A program made the translations under genes and the position numbers. Below, piece after piece: positions 48,548-61,326 of a stretch of 64,000 nt of DNA (its first letter is position 1; every line of letters starts with the position of its first letter). This DNA comes from Misgurnus anguillicaudatus (lineage: Eukaryota; Chordata; Actinopteri; Cypriniformes; Cobitidae), in the NCBI RefSeq assembly GCF_027580225.2, contig NC_073354.2, forward strand, positions 6,114,001-6,178,000. Direction: 5' to 3'. The notes beneath the pieces were generated by a model. It searched no databases and had not been told where the DNA came from. It saw only the letters and a list, made by a program, of their open reading frames with translations.

Positions 48548-49570
48548 GTTTGGTTCCAAAATGCGATAAACGGCATTTAGAAAAAAATCTTTACCGCCAA
48601 AATCAGTATTGTATCTGGTCAGTATTTAAAAGTAAATTCTTAATTTTACGCCAAATACAATATATGCCGTGTTATTGTGCCATCTTTTCTCCCTTTTTTC
48701 CCAAAACGAAATAAACGCCACTCCTCCTCCTCCTTGAATTCTGCAGAATGCAATAAATACACTCAACCAATCACAGCGCACCATTCCACGCATTGTAAAC
48801 AATAATGGCGACGCTTTGAATGCACACAGAATGCTAGTTTTCCTCATCTACTTTGTACTTCTTGATCAACAAACAAACAAAAACAAAATAATAATTTGAT
48901 GGCATTGATAAACCTGTGGTTGTTTTCTGTGGCAGGGAATAAGAAACGTAAGCCATCAACATCTAATAAATTTACGTGAGAGGCACTCAGGAGATGGAAA
49001 AATGCCGGTTGCTTGTTCCCCCGACAACATCAAGCTTCTGTCATGATAACAGATTGACCCCAGGGTGTCTTATGAAAAACTTTCACGCGAAAATCAAGCA
49101 GAACCAAAACATTTTACAGCTGATCACTGTCAAAAAGTTCAGCGACGACGTCCCAAGGATGACAGTAGCAATGACAGTGTTTTTAATATGACAAAGTAAG
49201 TGTTTTGATTAATGCCATTGAATGTTTATTTTTTAATAAGTGTATACCAAAGTCAACTAAATGAATATAACATGGCAAAGATGAATGCACATTTATATAT
49301 TGATTCAATAGATTTATAGCATTTTGAAAAAAAAAACTTATCATGGATTTATTGCATGGATTATTTGTGGAAAAATAATCTGTTCTTACAATAAATCTTT
49401 GAAAATCAAATTATTGATTTGAATTTATTTTATGTTTTTGTAACCTAAAGATGCTATGTGAAAGTTTGTAACAGAAAATAGTGGTTTTCATCTTGTCACT
49501 TTCTTGGTATAGAAAACACATTTTTACCAAAATTAGTCAAAATGGATTTATTGTGTTTTAGAACCAAACT
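48548..49570. mobile_element. Possible 1-kb terminal-inverted-repeat element
   Basis: GTTTGGTTCCAAAATGCGAT at the left is mirrored by TGTTTTAGAACCAAAC at the right (49553-49569). The interior includes a 71-residue plus frame (48976-49191) without a known motif and several AATAAATCC/GGATTTATT stretches. No clear target duplication. It could be a Harbinger-type or other element; the pairing of ends may be fortuitous. Confidence 0.4.
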
Positions 49571-51430
49571 GCATATTTTTAATACAGTATGTGCCACCAT
49601 AACAAAACAGCTGTAACTGCTGTGTAGACTGCCATATAAATTATTTGGGGGAAAATATCAAAGCTAAATACTCAGAAGAAAAAGAAATCAAACAGACCAT
49701 GCAATAAATACAAATAAAGTAAAAAACAAACAAATAAAATAAAAACAAACAAATATTGAATAACAAATACAAAAATTAACTCATGATTTGTAAAATGTAT
49801 GTTAATAACCAAAACCAACTAATTTTAGGATTTACCCAATGTTTCCACGTCAATTCCATAAAAAATATATGGTATAAAAAATGAAAAGGAGCAGAATCAT
49901 TTTAAAATGTTGATGATTTAAACCACATGACTGTCATTTCTCATATCCCCCTGCTGTTTGACTGCCTCTCACAATGAGAACTCAAACCTCAGACAAAAAT
50001 CCTTCACTAATTTTTCACAGCGTTGGACTACAAGAATATGGAAACTTCTCCCTGCAGTGAGAGGCCAGAAGCGACACCGTGAGCGAGATTTGATTTGTTT
50101 GGGTTTGTCAGATCATTCAGTCACCTCATATACGATGAGATCAGTATCATTGGCAGGCCTTCTGCTCTTAATTTTCCTTCGCGACCCTCTTGTTTGGAGA
50201 TATACGAGTGTAATGCGTGGATTGAGTTTAGTATGTGAACTAGGAGCCAGACCACATCAGAAGAGCTCTCTCTCTTTCTCTCTCTCTCCCACACACACAC
50301 ACACACACACGACTGCCCATACTCTGTTGATTCAATTGTAATAATTTATGCTCAGTGTGATTGCTTTGGGTTTCACATGTGGAATAGCATGACTGCGCTA
50401 TAAATGAGAACTGGAAAATATGGGATGCGTTTACGAAAATTTGCCGTCTCAGATAATGCGTGTCAGATGTTATGGAAAAGGTGTTAATATGTGATGAGCG
50501 TGACATTAGAAAATGTCAACCCTAGGAGGTCAAACGAAATATTACAGCATATGCAATTTGTTATTGCGACAGATTTGATGGCTAAAAACATTGATTTGTT
50601 TGATTTTGCAATTTGCTTAAGCATTAAATAAACATAAAAATATTTAATAGTTATAGTTGTTTGTGGAGAAATACTGATTTCTCAATAAACAATATTTTCT
50701 ATAAGTTCATAGTGTTTATGTTTTGCATTTACTTTACATTTGCATTGCAAAAAGTTTGAACACATAATGAAAAGTTATACTGTATTAAATCAACTGAAAG
50801 TCGCTTTTATAAGTGTACTTAAAAAATAATCAAGATTTTTGAAATTTAAACCATAATACATCAACATTTACTAAGAAAAATGCCCATACTATTTTAATTT
50901 AGTGACATTTTCCAGGCATGGTTTACCGTTTTAACCTCAGTTTCTATTGTTCAACAGGTCACACCTATAAAAGTCAACCGACAAATTAGTTTTTAACCAC
51001 CATGGCTGTATGCAAGAAGTACAAATTGTAACATCCAGATGCAATCATGATGACAATTTAAACATCAAGCATATAATGTATCACATTTCTAATGGCTTAG
51101 ATGTTCTGGGATCCCTTCGCTCACATGGTGCAGGGATGTTGGTGCCTGACCTCAGTGAATCTGCTTTGAAAGCTAAGCGCTCATATGGGCCGAGTGGATT
51201 CAGATGGTTTGGCCTGAGCTCAAAGGCGTCCTGCTCTTTGGGTCCAGAGGAACAAGGCGCTAATGCTCTCAAGTGTGGCGTCTTTCAATCAACATCTGAC
51301 AGCTTCGGTCGCTGAGTCAGAACTTGAGAGATACATAGAATAGAGATGATGCTGATATGTTGTGTTTGGACTGTTACAATGTGAACAAGATGTGTTAAAG
51401 AGAAATGCCCTCTCTAAAAAATTGCTGGGT
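49571..51430. other. Spacer with a CT/CA microsatellite
   Basis: A (TC)n-(CA)n tract lies at about 50264-50309. Bases 49920-50500 and 51000-51320 look single-copy. The 127-residue plus frame at 49958-50341 and the 101-residue frame at 51010-51315 carry no recognisable domain. Confidence 0.35.
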
Positions 51431-51439
51431 CAGAAATCT

Positions 51440-52319
51440 CCAACATGATTTCATGGAAACTTGTGTTATAGTCACGCAAAATTTGATTAAGTTATTCGTG
51501 TCCATGGCACGAAATTCTGCTTTTTTTCTTGCCTTGAGCACAAACGTCTTTTTCGTGACACACAAACATTTCTATAAATAGTTTTTCGTGTCCGTGGGAT
51601 GACTTTCTTTTTTGTTTCATTTTATGTATTGTTTTCTCGTTGTTTTTTCCTATTTTTATATTATTGTCGCTTGGGGTTGGGGTTAGATTTTGGGTTTGGG
51701 TTGGGATGTCTAAAAATGTAACAGAAAGTGTTTCTAACTCCTACCCCAAGTGACAATGGTAAGAAAATAGAAAAAAACTATTAGAAATACAATATACAAT
51801 ATAAGTCTCACAAGGTTTCGTGATATAGTCACGTCATTTTTTGTTAGTTTTTTCGTGATATTGTCACGGATTTCCGCATTTTTTCGTGATCGTATAACGA
51901 ATTCCTGTTTTCGTGTGATTATCTTGTATTGGTTACTCAACTGCTTTTTCCTATTTTTAACCCATTGTCGCTTCGGTTTAGGGTTAGATTTGGTGCTTGC
52001 ATTAGTACATAAAGTCAAGTCCCACTTTATGTATTGGTTTATAAAAATTTTTCTGATTTATTTTCTGATATATTTATATATGTCGCCTGGCGTTAGGGTT
52101 TGAGTTGGGTTTGGATGTCATTTTATGTTAATCTAACCCTAAACCGAAGTGACAATGGTAAGAAAATAGGACAAAACAGTTGAGTAACTAATACGTGATA
52201 ATCACACGAAGACAGGAATTCGTTATACGATCACAAAAAAAAACGCGGAAATTCGTGATAATATCACGAAAAAAGAATAAAAAAAATTACGTTTCTATAT
52301 AGCGAAATTTCGTGAGACT
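51440..52319. mobile_element. CACGAAA fold-back element with a related half-copy
   Basis: From 51805 (GTCTCACAAGGTTTCGTGAT) to 52319 (CGAAATTTCGTGAGACTGGG) two arms of about 200 bp are inverted. They share TCGTATAACGAATTCCTGT, GTTACTCAACTG and CTTCGGTTTAGGGTTAGAT. A related but more diverged half at 51440-51790 (TTCGTGTCCATGGCACGAAA and CAAGTGACAATGGTAAGAAA) precedes it. Borders of the half-copy are approximate. Confidence 0.65.
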
Positions 52320-52751
52320 GGGCTATTACACGCGTGGATACTGCCTACCAGCGGTCTGCGCATGTGTTTGCACGTCGACGCGGACGACGACGCAAAAGTA
52401 TAAATGAAAACCGATGCGGAACCAATGCCAGCGCGGCTACGCCGTAGGACCTATGCACAACTATAACAAGCCCTTAACAGTTACATAGCGCACCTTTAAC
52501 CCAATAGCTGGATTCATCCCTTTTTGACATAACACTGGGTCGAAAATAACCCTGCAAATTTTTTGTGCTGAAAATGTTTAAAAAAAAATTGAGAGCACAT
52601 CTGCTGATGATCTAGGTTTTTAATCCAGGTAAAAATAAAGTACACTTGAACGTACTAAAATATTATTTAATTATATTAATTAAATATGAATTAATATACA
52701 GCAATTGCATCTGTAGTACATTGTTGTATTTTGTGCTAAAATTATACACTA

Positions 52752-53130
52752 AAGCCCTATTCGAACGGGATTAGTTTTACAGGGGTAGATGGCGTAATGT
52801 AATTTTACCACAGGACGTCTATAATATTTATGATTCGGATGGGATTAGAAATCTCAGTAAAACATTTAAGTAAATGCAAATTAAAAGGAAATGATGCGAT
52901 TTACATGTATATTTACAGCTGGTCTATTCGCACTGGATTAGTATTACCTGAGGTAACTTCTCCGGACCTTTTTACAGAAGGTAAAAGTCGCCGTAATCTT
53001 TACTGACATTGTCTGTAATGATTACTGACATGGAGCATTCTGACTGGACTAAAATCACTGAGAAGGTCTGACAAAAATTACTTTACCCCACCTCCCTATG
53101 TAAAACTAATCTCATCCGAATAGTACTTAA
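52752..53130. mobile_element. CTATTCGAACGGGATTAG terminal-inverted-repeat element
   Basis: GCCCTATTCGAACGGGATTA then GTTTTAC at the left faces GTAAAACTAATCTCATCCGA then ATAGT at the right. Inside, GGTCTATTCGCACTGGATTA at 52921 repeats the terminus. 380 bp, non-coding. Target duplication not clear. Confidence 0.65.
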
Positions 53131-53520
53131 ATGTAAAATTTGTACACTACAAACATACTAATTAAAAGTATATTTCTACTTCAGTTCAGTGCCTCAGTGC
53201 CGTACCAGTAATACTTAACTTGATTCTTAGTGTATTAAAATAAATGGCCATACAGCTGAGTACACTTAGGCCCCGTACACACTGCTAACTTTCGGGAGTG
53301 ACAATCGGGAGTTAATCCCCTAAATGATCGCTCCATGTGTGTATGGAAAAAGACGGCGATGATTGACACGGAGTTAACCATCGCAACATTTTGCCGTCTC
53401 GCGTGGTTATCATTCACAAGTTTGACCAAAATAATATTACAGAGTTGTGTTTTACAATTAACAACCATCTTGGCATTGTGTGTTGTACACGTAAAGCTGC
53501 TTCTTTCAGCGCTGTCTTGC

Positions 53521-53713
53521 AGTGTTGCCAGGTCCTCACCTTTTTTGTACTTACAAACAGTTGTGGCATTTAACTATTTATGGCTTTTAGCTCATGAAGC
53601 GATCAAGTTTTTGGTGTCATTATAGTGAGAAGCTGTCAGTCCCAATAATTTGATCTTGACCTTGAATATTTTGTTGTTTGCTGTATTTTTCATGCAAGAT
53701 CTGGCAACACTAG
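53521..53713. mobile_element. Short AGTGTTGCCAG element
   Basis: CAGTGTTGCCAGGTCCTC on the left and GATCTGGCAACACTAG on the right are inverse. No coding capacity, no convincing duplication. To its left, a GGCCCCGTACACACTGC motif at 53271 looks like the start of another interspersed repeat. Confidence 0.45.
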
Positions 53714-53929
53714 TCAGCAAATGCATGTTCCTCTGTCATTTTTTGCACTGTGCAAACAATCATTTATTTATTTTTTCAGAAGAGTGTTAAAGGTTCTTTA
53801 TGGAACCATTTAGCCCAAAATGGCTCTCGTATGGCACGGTGAAGCACCTCTATTTTTAAAGGTGTACCTAAAATTCATAACTCAATCACCAGTTTGTGGA
53901 CTGAGCTGTTTTCAATGTTACGTATTTAA

Positions 53930-55200
53930 AAGTCTAATTCATAATGTCCTCTGACACAAAGCCAAACAATTACAGTTTGACTGCTGCTATAGCCCTAGAT
54001 GTCATCTGTCTGGATGCCTTCATTAATACAATGGCAATTTTGCTGCCTTGTTCACAAAGGTAAACACATCTTTGTTTTTCCTGTTGATTGCAGATTGAAA
54101 ACATTGACTTTAAAAGCAGGCCCCCTCTAAGTGCCATTGTGTAGATGAAATATACCCCCATGTCCACAAAAAGACTCCCATTAGAGAACTGATATCTGTG
54201 TTTAGTTGTTTGGATACAAAATCTCAGCAAAATATTTTGTGGCCCTGGCCAACAGTTGTGTTATTCAGATTAAGCACAGCGCACCGTTCCCCACCACGGT
54301 CTGGTTCCCACTCCTGCAATCGCCCAATTGGATAATGAAGGGCCTAATGACGACCAATTAAAGTGGATCAGTGAGCAGGACACACAAACAGCGCCATGTC
54401 ACACTTAACTTGGACCTCTGGACACAACAAGTCCCTCAACTCGACCGGCCAACCCACCCAAGACCACACGCACGTCGACCCAAATGACTGAAAGCAGTTC
54501 TCTGTCTTTTATCTCATGTGGAGATCTTCCTTTAGATTGATATCTGTGATTTTACAGGCTAATCCAATTTTGTGGGTTATCGTCCTCTGGTCTGTTGACC
54601 ACATGTGCGGTGGTGCTGGAGCGTGCTTTTACAGCAATAACCTCGAGCACATCTGATGGCCAATGGCTGAACCAAAATGTAAACCAGCAAAAGTAAATAA
54701 TCCCGACACAAGCCTTCTCAGTTTCACAGTCGCGGTTGCACTGCATACATTTACATTTATTCATTTAGCACACGCATTTATTTGGAGAAAACTGCAGCAT
54801 ATATGAATAAAGTCGCCTTTGCAGTCGGTGTTGTAGAGACAATCTGGCATCTTATCTAAAAGAAAGGAACGTGTCAAATGAGGCTAATTTTACCTAATGC
54901 ATGATTTTTGGGGACCGATCTTGACAGCAAATCTGGTGTGATACATTGCGGTACAATACGCTACAACCGCCTGTGGTCATATACGGGATAACGGTGCAGA
55001 TTATCGTGAAATCTTCCACCCGAGATAGTGTGTCAGAGATAATGCATGAGGCGGTTTTGCTGATGAAATTATTAAGTCATAACATGCGAGAGATATTCAG
55101 TCAGACAAAAGATAACAGGCAAAGTCTTTTTATACATCACCTCTGGAGTTGCATTGCCTGTAGCAATAGTTATACAAGGCAATATTAGCCTTTGTGCAAT
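53930..55200. other. Single-copy DNA with CNE-like character
   Basis: No transposon except a short ACATTTACATTTATTC patch near 54750. Bases 54900-55190 are balanced in composition, with CpGs preserved and motifs such as ATGAAATTATTAAGTCATAA and GATAATGCATGAGG. That texture is seen in conserved enhancers, but conservation cannot be examined here. Confidence 0.28.
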
Positions 55201-56180
55201 AATCTTGTATATCTCTCTATAGTTTCATAACAAGTCAATATTAGCCCCACTTTAAATGAGGTCTCTTTAAATACTGTGTACTTATATAACAAGAAGAGCA
55301 TTTGATACTTTGTACTTATTGCGTACATAAATGCTGTTTTGAATAGGTGGGGTCAAGACTATAATTATATGCATATACGTTGGGTACATACAGTATGCAA
55401 CATATATGCAAATACGTGGGAAGTATTTTGGTACTTACAACATTTTATCTCAACAAATAGACAATTTCTGCCTTCAAGTCATGCCCAAATGTTATATCAA
55501 TAAGTGCACTTACTTGTTTAAGCTGGATGTTTGTTAGAACAATAGAAATACCCATATGGCAAAAAACAAAAAAAATCAAATATAATTTTAATATATATTT
55601 CAGAATATACAAAAAATTGCCAAAAATATGTTTACAAAAATCTAATTTGTACCAATATATTTTTTGGCCAGCTATATTTTGAAATAAATATCTATATTTT
55701 AAAGCATTTATATTAACATAGAATTGGAAGAAAAACTTTGTATGTTACAAACCTGTAAACATAACATGTTTAAAAATGTTAAAATTAAATTTAAGCTGCT
55801 CAACTGCAAACATAGCTATACTTATAATTTTATATTTTTTACATACTTAAATATTTTATACCTATACTTTAAACATTTTATAAAAAACATATATTTTGGC
55901 CAGGAATATATATTTTTTGCTCTATGGGTTATACAATTAGAAATGTATTTGTTGCCCTGAAATAAATTCTGTTAATATATAAAGTTTAAAATGTAATATG
56001 TTTAAATTCAAAAATATATTTAAATAAACTTTACTTTCTACTACAAGATGTATTTAGCATGTATTTAAAACATATTTTTGGCCAAAGAAATTAATTTATT
56101 TTGTAGACTTAAGTTGGTATTAGTGGTAATAATGTTTTAAGTATGATTTTTTTACAGTAGAGATTTTAATTTTTTTTTTA
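55201..56180. other. Very AT-rich spacer
   Basis: Dominated by A/T runs such as AATATATATTTC; nothing coding or structured recognised apart from repeated TTTTTGGCCAG-like phrases at about 55660, 55895 and 56080. Confidence 0.35.
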
Positions 56181-56185
56181 CAATT

Positions 56186-56335
56186 TGTGCTTAAAACAAG
56201 CAAAAATACAGTATCTGCCAATGGGATAAGACACATTTTCTTGAATTAAATGTTTAAGGAAAAAGTTAACTTATTTCAAGATTTTTTTTCACCCCATTGG
56301 CAGTTATTTTTGCTTGTTTTAAGCACAAATTGACT
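56186..56335. repeat. Fold-back repeat, AAAACAAGCAAAAATA type
   Basis: ACAATTTGTGCTTAAAACAA then GCAAAAATACAG and TCTGCCAATGGG on the left are mirrored at 56292-56332 by CCCCATTGGCAG, TTTTTGCTTGTTTTAAGCAC and AAATTG. The arms are about 45 bp and the loop about 60 bp. Confidence 0.75.
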
Positions 56336-57036
56336 TAAATCTTATATTTTTGGTCTAAAAACTAGATTTGTTTTATTATGTAATTTATCTCATCAAGCAA
56401 ACCTTGATTTAAGAATTTTTAGAGAAAGTAAGAAAGTCTTGTTTTGCAGTGTATGTACCAAAAAGGACATATATTTAGACCTTTTTAAAAGGTCTTTTGT
56501 GTCTTTTTCTGATACAAAACTGTTGATAAAATGCAAATAAATCTTGCTTGAAGAAACTGCACAATTATCAGGTTAATGAGGCGAGTGGCTTGTGTGACTG
56601 AACTACATTTCCCATCATTCTCTGGGGCAAATACACATCTGATCTGCATGATTTACTTTTTATTTCACTGCATTAGCTTTAAAAAGCTTTCTGTCCACAT
56701 CACGAATATCCAAGAATGATCTGAAGGACCTGCATGTTAACATACATTTACAAGAAAATATTGTGGTGATGTCATGATTAATTCAGCATGATATATGTTA
56801 TATACCAAGTAACTTTTTTGCTACTTTTTGTTAATATAAAATATTTTTATCTAACCAGAGTCCTCCCATCTCATCTCGCATCTGCGTCTTCAGGCCCATG
56901 CAGAGATGTCTGTGGTTTAGTGCCTTGGAGAAGAGAGAACCGCTTTTAATAAACAAACTAATGGATCCCATACGCAAGCCTTCACTTTCTTTTATTGCTC
57001 TCACAGTACAGACAGCGACACTGCATTCAGAGCATC

Positions 57037-57087
<51 letters not shown>
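57037..57087. repeat. (GA)n dinucleotide microsatellite
   Basis: About 25 GA units, uninterrupted. It gives alternating Arg-Glu frames that are artefacts. Confidence 0.96.
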
Positions 57088-57093
<6 letters not shown>

Positions 57094-57283
57094 CAATTAA
57101 CTGGCGTCACAGTGTTTATAGCTAAAGTTTGTTTAAGGAGCATGGCTTTTTTAACTGGGCCCTGACCTTTCAAAAACATGTTCTGAATTAGGCCACTTGG
57201 ATCAGCAGTAAAACATGCAATTAATATATACACATTTGTTTGTTTAGAAAACCGAGTATTTGTCTGGTGATTTCAAATGGTCA

Positions 57284-57440
57284 AAATAATGTACATTTAC
57301 CTAAAGCTTTTATCCAAAGTGACTTACTGTACAGTGCCTTACGAGCTATACAGTTTATCAGTATTTGTTTTTTCTAAGAATCAAACACATGACCTTTGCG
57401 CTGCTAACACAATGCTTATCCAACTGAGCTACAGGATCAC
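57284..57440 (-). mobile_element. tRNA-derived SINE, minus strand
   Basis: On the minus strand the head reads GTAGCTCAGTTGGATAAGCA (A-box region), CAGCGCAAAGGTCATGTG and TTTGATTC (B-box region), followed by an AT-rich body and a tail with CACTTTGGATAAAAGCTTTA. The head is the same type as at 37247 and differs from the SINE at 17470 in its central part. Confidence 0.85.
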
Positions 57441-57508
57441 TTATGCAGTTAATTGTAGAGGTCAACCGATATCGATAACTAGGTTGGTCCGTACTTGCTG
57501 AAAACTGA

Positions 57509-58520
57509 TTAACCCTCATAAGCCCCTTTTTCCTGTATACGTTACAGTTCCTTGCGGGGTAAAAATGACCCCAGAAGATAAAAGATTGATTACAAAAAAT
57601 ATATACATTTTTAATTATACAAAAATATATACTTTTTTTGTTTACTTCCCATCTATACATTAATGCTGTGTTTTGGGAGATACGAAGTATTTTTGTACCT
57701 GTTTACCACCCAATTCCTCAACTACACCATTAGCTTGCCTGAAAAATATACTTTTTTTAATGAAAAATTCACTTAAATTATTATCTAAGTTTGATTTAAA
57801 TTGTTTTTAGATTTTGATCTAGATGTTATGTGTTACATTCTGCCATAAGGTGTTTAGAAAAAAAAACATAAAAGAATTACAGTTTAGAATTAAAGAATTA
57901 AATCATTTCGACCAGCAGAGGCCCATAGAGACCCATTCATTTCACTGGATACGGACAACAGCTCAACATCAATACTTTAGTGAAACATTTTGTGAATTTA
58001 TGTTTATATAAACATGAGAAAGGACATTAAAAATAAATATTATTTCAAATATTTCACAGAAATTGTGTGTGTTTGCGTGCACACACCTGTGTGAGCATTT
58101 ACATCTTTGTTTTGCATCTGTGGCTATTTTTTCCAAATTCTGTAAAAAATACTCTCTGTGGCAGATATAACTTTGTGTGTGTGTGTGTGTGTGATTAAGC
58201 ATGTATTTTCTATACTTCATTTGTGCTCTAGTGCCAGGCCTATCTTTCTGTGTTAACATTTTTAGATTTATTCTGGATGCATTGATTTTTTTGACAAATA
58301 AACTAATAAAAAATGATTTTTTTGCATTTCCCATTCATTTCAATTGGGGTCATTTTTACCCCCAAAGGGCCTCTTTTGGTTATTTTTTTACACCTCTTTA
58401 GAACGATCGAACCAAGTCACAAAATCTTATTCCACTGTGATGAAGGGAATCATGTTTTTTAAGTAAGAAAGTGGCTTGGGGGTAAGATTGACCCCAAGGG
58501 ACTTTCAGTATTAGGGTTAA
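57509..58520. mobile_element. piggyBac-like element, copy 2
   Basis: TTAA (57509-57512) with CCCTCATAAGCCCC at the left and TCAGTATTAGGG with TTAA (58517-58520) at the right. It matches copy 1 over most of its length, including TCTATACATTAATGCT, CCATTAGCTTGCCTG and GGGGTCATTTTTACCC. A TG tract at about 58170-58192 replaces the longer TG region of copy 1. A minus-strand frame (57969-58334, 121 codons) shares its first ~50 residues with copy 1. Confidence 0.75.
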
Positions 58521-59900
58521 TCAACAGATAGAGTTTTTAAAATGTATACTTAAAATATACAGTGCCCAAAATTTTGTACATAAGGCCACAGAAAAAAAAT
58601 TAAGAAACCACTCAAAGATTATTTTCAGATTTTTATGTACTATTTATTGCTATGCATTTAAGTAAAATTCTTAATGAAAATAATTATTTATTTGCATTTA
58701 TTTACTAAAAAATGAAATGGAGGTAAATTGTTTGAAGTTGAATTCTGCTAAGAAAACAAGTAAAAAAAAAAAAATTCAACAATACACTGCTTATATTTTA
58801 CATGTGTTTTAGGAACGTGAATATTGGTAATGGAATAACCCTGATTTTAATCACATCTTTCATGTTTTTTGGCATGCTCCGAGTCTTTTACATTACTGTT
58901 GGGTTACTTCATTGTCAATCCTGAGGTTTGCTTCTGCTGCAACAGAAACTGTATCACAATACATGTACTATATTGTATGAGCACTATAATTACAACCTGA
59001 GAGAGACGCATCACGTATGCTTCTGTAGAAGAAGCTCAATGCTGACAAAATCCTAAAATGTTCTGCACCAATCAGAAAAGTCATGATGATGATGCAAACT
59101 GACCCCAAGCATGCTCAAAAGTGACCTCCTATAATTAAATATTTTTTAATATTTTCCAATAAGTACTCAAATAGGTTATTTAGTACTTATAATCAATGAA
59201 TATATTTTGATTGACATTTATTTGAGAACATCTTTAAAATGCTTTATGGGATGAGTACGTCATGCATTCATACAGTAGGAGTCTTTACAGTCATGTATTT
59301 ATGTTTTTTTTGTCTGAATTGTTTTTATAGTTTTTGCTTTAAATTAAAAAAGCTTCAATTAATATCGTGATTAATCTTGGAGCTGGTTTATTTGATTCAC
59401 AGCTTAGAAGTCTTTATTAAAGAGCCTTTTAAAATCCTCTTCTTTAATTGATTTAATAATCAATCTTTGTTTTATTCCCTATATGAGTTGTCTCTCACAT
59501 TTAAAATTAGCCTTGAGAAATATTACAAATTGCAAAACATTCCTGTGTGTTTGTGCGTCAGCATGTGTTTGTGTAAACTATTTCAATAACCTAAAATACA
59601 CAGTTTTTAAATAATACCCAGTTTAAAAAGATATCAGGAAAATTTGACACACATGACAAATCCACACTTTTGTTATTAAGAATGACCACAGCTTTATTGC
59701 CGTACAACCGCAGCATACTCCATTGATGTGACTCTAAGCTGCTCGGGCAACCATGTATTCCTGTTATTACTTTGAGATTATTATCTCCATTTATTGTTCA
59801 ATTGCAACTTTCCAGTAAATTGATTCATGATCCGCTGACGTGTTTGTTCCTTGAAAGCGGCATTTGGCCTCTTGCTAATGCAAACCGGGACAGCCATACA
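58521..59900. other. AT-rich spacer with possible Tc1-like relic
   Basis: Bases 58560-58620 (AGTGCCCAAAATTTTGTACA, AAGAAACCACTCAAAGATT) resemble an eroded Tc1-like terminus. Bases 59680-59900 look single-copy. No gene is recognised. Confidence 0.3.
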
Positions 59901-59902
59901 CA

Positions 59903-60400
59903 GTGTTGGGGGTAACGAGTTACAAAGTAACGGATTACAGTAACTACATTACTTTTTTGGGTAACGAAGTAAAGTAACGCATTACACTAATAATATTGGT
60001 AACTACACTACTTTACTAGACTATAGGAACGCGCTTTCCTGCGTTACCCAAGCAGTGTTTGCCTGGGTGTAAAGTTCTGTCTGTTTAAGTGGTGCGTGCA
60101 TGCGTGTCCCTGTACGTGTGCCGTTGCCATAGAGATTGATTTGACGTAGCTGCTGGTGCAAAGGGGAGCGGGAAATGAAGACGGAGGGTTTCAGCCACTG
60201 GGGCGATATTCACACAACTTTCAGCGTATTGCTCGAAAGTACAAAAATATTCGTGTGAAATGCACACTATGCCCAGACGACAAGTGTCTTTCAACTGCTG
60301 ACAACGCGATGAGCAACCTGTCTGAGCATTTGTAAGCCCAGCATGGCAATACAACACTTGTGGCGAAAGATCCTGCTTAACTTACCGGTCAGGGCTCGAG
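59903..60400 (+). pseudogene. hAT transposon start with broken BED zinc finger
   Basis: CAGTGTTGGGGGTAACGAGT then TACAAAGTAACG is the typical left terminus of fish Ac-like hAT elements. About 330 bp downstream a plus-strand frame at 60200-60332 reads as a BED zinc finger: K-C-T-L-C (cysteine pair at about 60259-60272), then a Ser/Asn-rich segment M-S-N-L-S-E-H-L, a TAA at 60333-60335 where a charged residue would be expected, and A-Q-H-G. BED fingers bind DNA in hAT transposases. The frame upstream of 60200 is shifted, further stops follow, and no hAT catalytic domain or right terminus was found. Confidence 0.72.
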
Positions 60401-61326
60401 AGGTCCGATCCCGAAGACGGAATTAGGTAATAAACCTCAATCGAGTCAGAGCCAGAGCATAATTCTTTTGAAGGAAATTATTTGAACGTAACCCGAACAG
60501 CAATGTCGCGTGCGCCCAATTTATAGAAAAAAGCCAGGAGTCAGGACCGCTGTTTTCTTCATAATCTTACTTCCAAATCTAATCCTATAAACTTTTCGGT
60601 GTTTGCTGTATCGCTGTTACCGCCCTGCCAGACTGTCTTAAATAGAGAAATAAGTTAATTCCTTGATTTGCGTTGTTGATTCATTTATAAATAATTCCCC
60701 CAAGGGTTTAGCTTATGCGCAAAAAGCATTAAAATGAATAGAACGTGATGATTACGTCTTTCTTTGGTGAAAAAATAATAAAATAAATAAGCCTATATTA
60801 AATGTGTTTCACTTAAATAATTAGCAAATTAACAAAACGAATTCAAAAGAAGCCTATAGCCTATACTGTATGAGTTTATTTTTTGTGTGACGTGCTCCCA
60901 AACCGATGCAGCACAAAACACTTTTTACCTATTTAAAAAAGCACAATGTTTTGTTATTATTGCGAGTGTAACTTTACATAAATAAATGTACACATTACAG
61001 TTTTTGAATGTTGTTTTACTTTTATTTGTATGAGCATAATTTAAGGTAATTTAAGGTAATGCAAAATGCCAGCTCCTCCGCGTGGGTTTACACAGGGCAG
61101 CGAGAAAGAGACATTAAACTTTAAACATTTAACATTCTACTTGAGTTTTTTTGGACATCTCTTTGGAATCACTGCAATCATATCATCTATTTATAAGGTA
61201 ATAATAAATATAAGCGCAGCGCTTATGAGTGTTCAAACACTGCTGACCGCTCAGCTGTCAATCAGCCGACCCTCACAAAGTTTCACATTAAATGGTAATA
61301 TATTTGAACAGTCACCCAGCTAACAA
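60401..61326. other. Spacer, possibly remainder of the hAT copy
   Basis: AT-rich, with CpG islands of sequence near 60380-60560 and 61060-61100. The 85-residue plus frame at 61066-61323 has no known motif. No hAT right end is visible. Confidence 0.3.
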
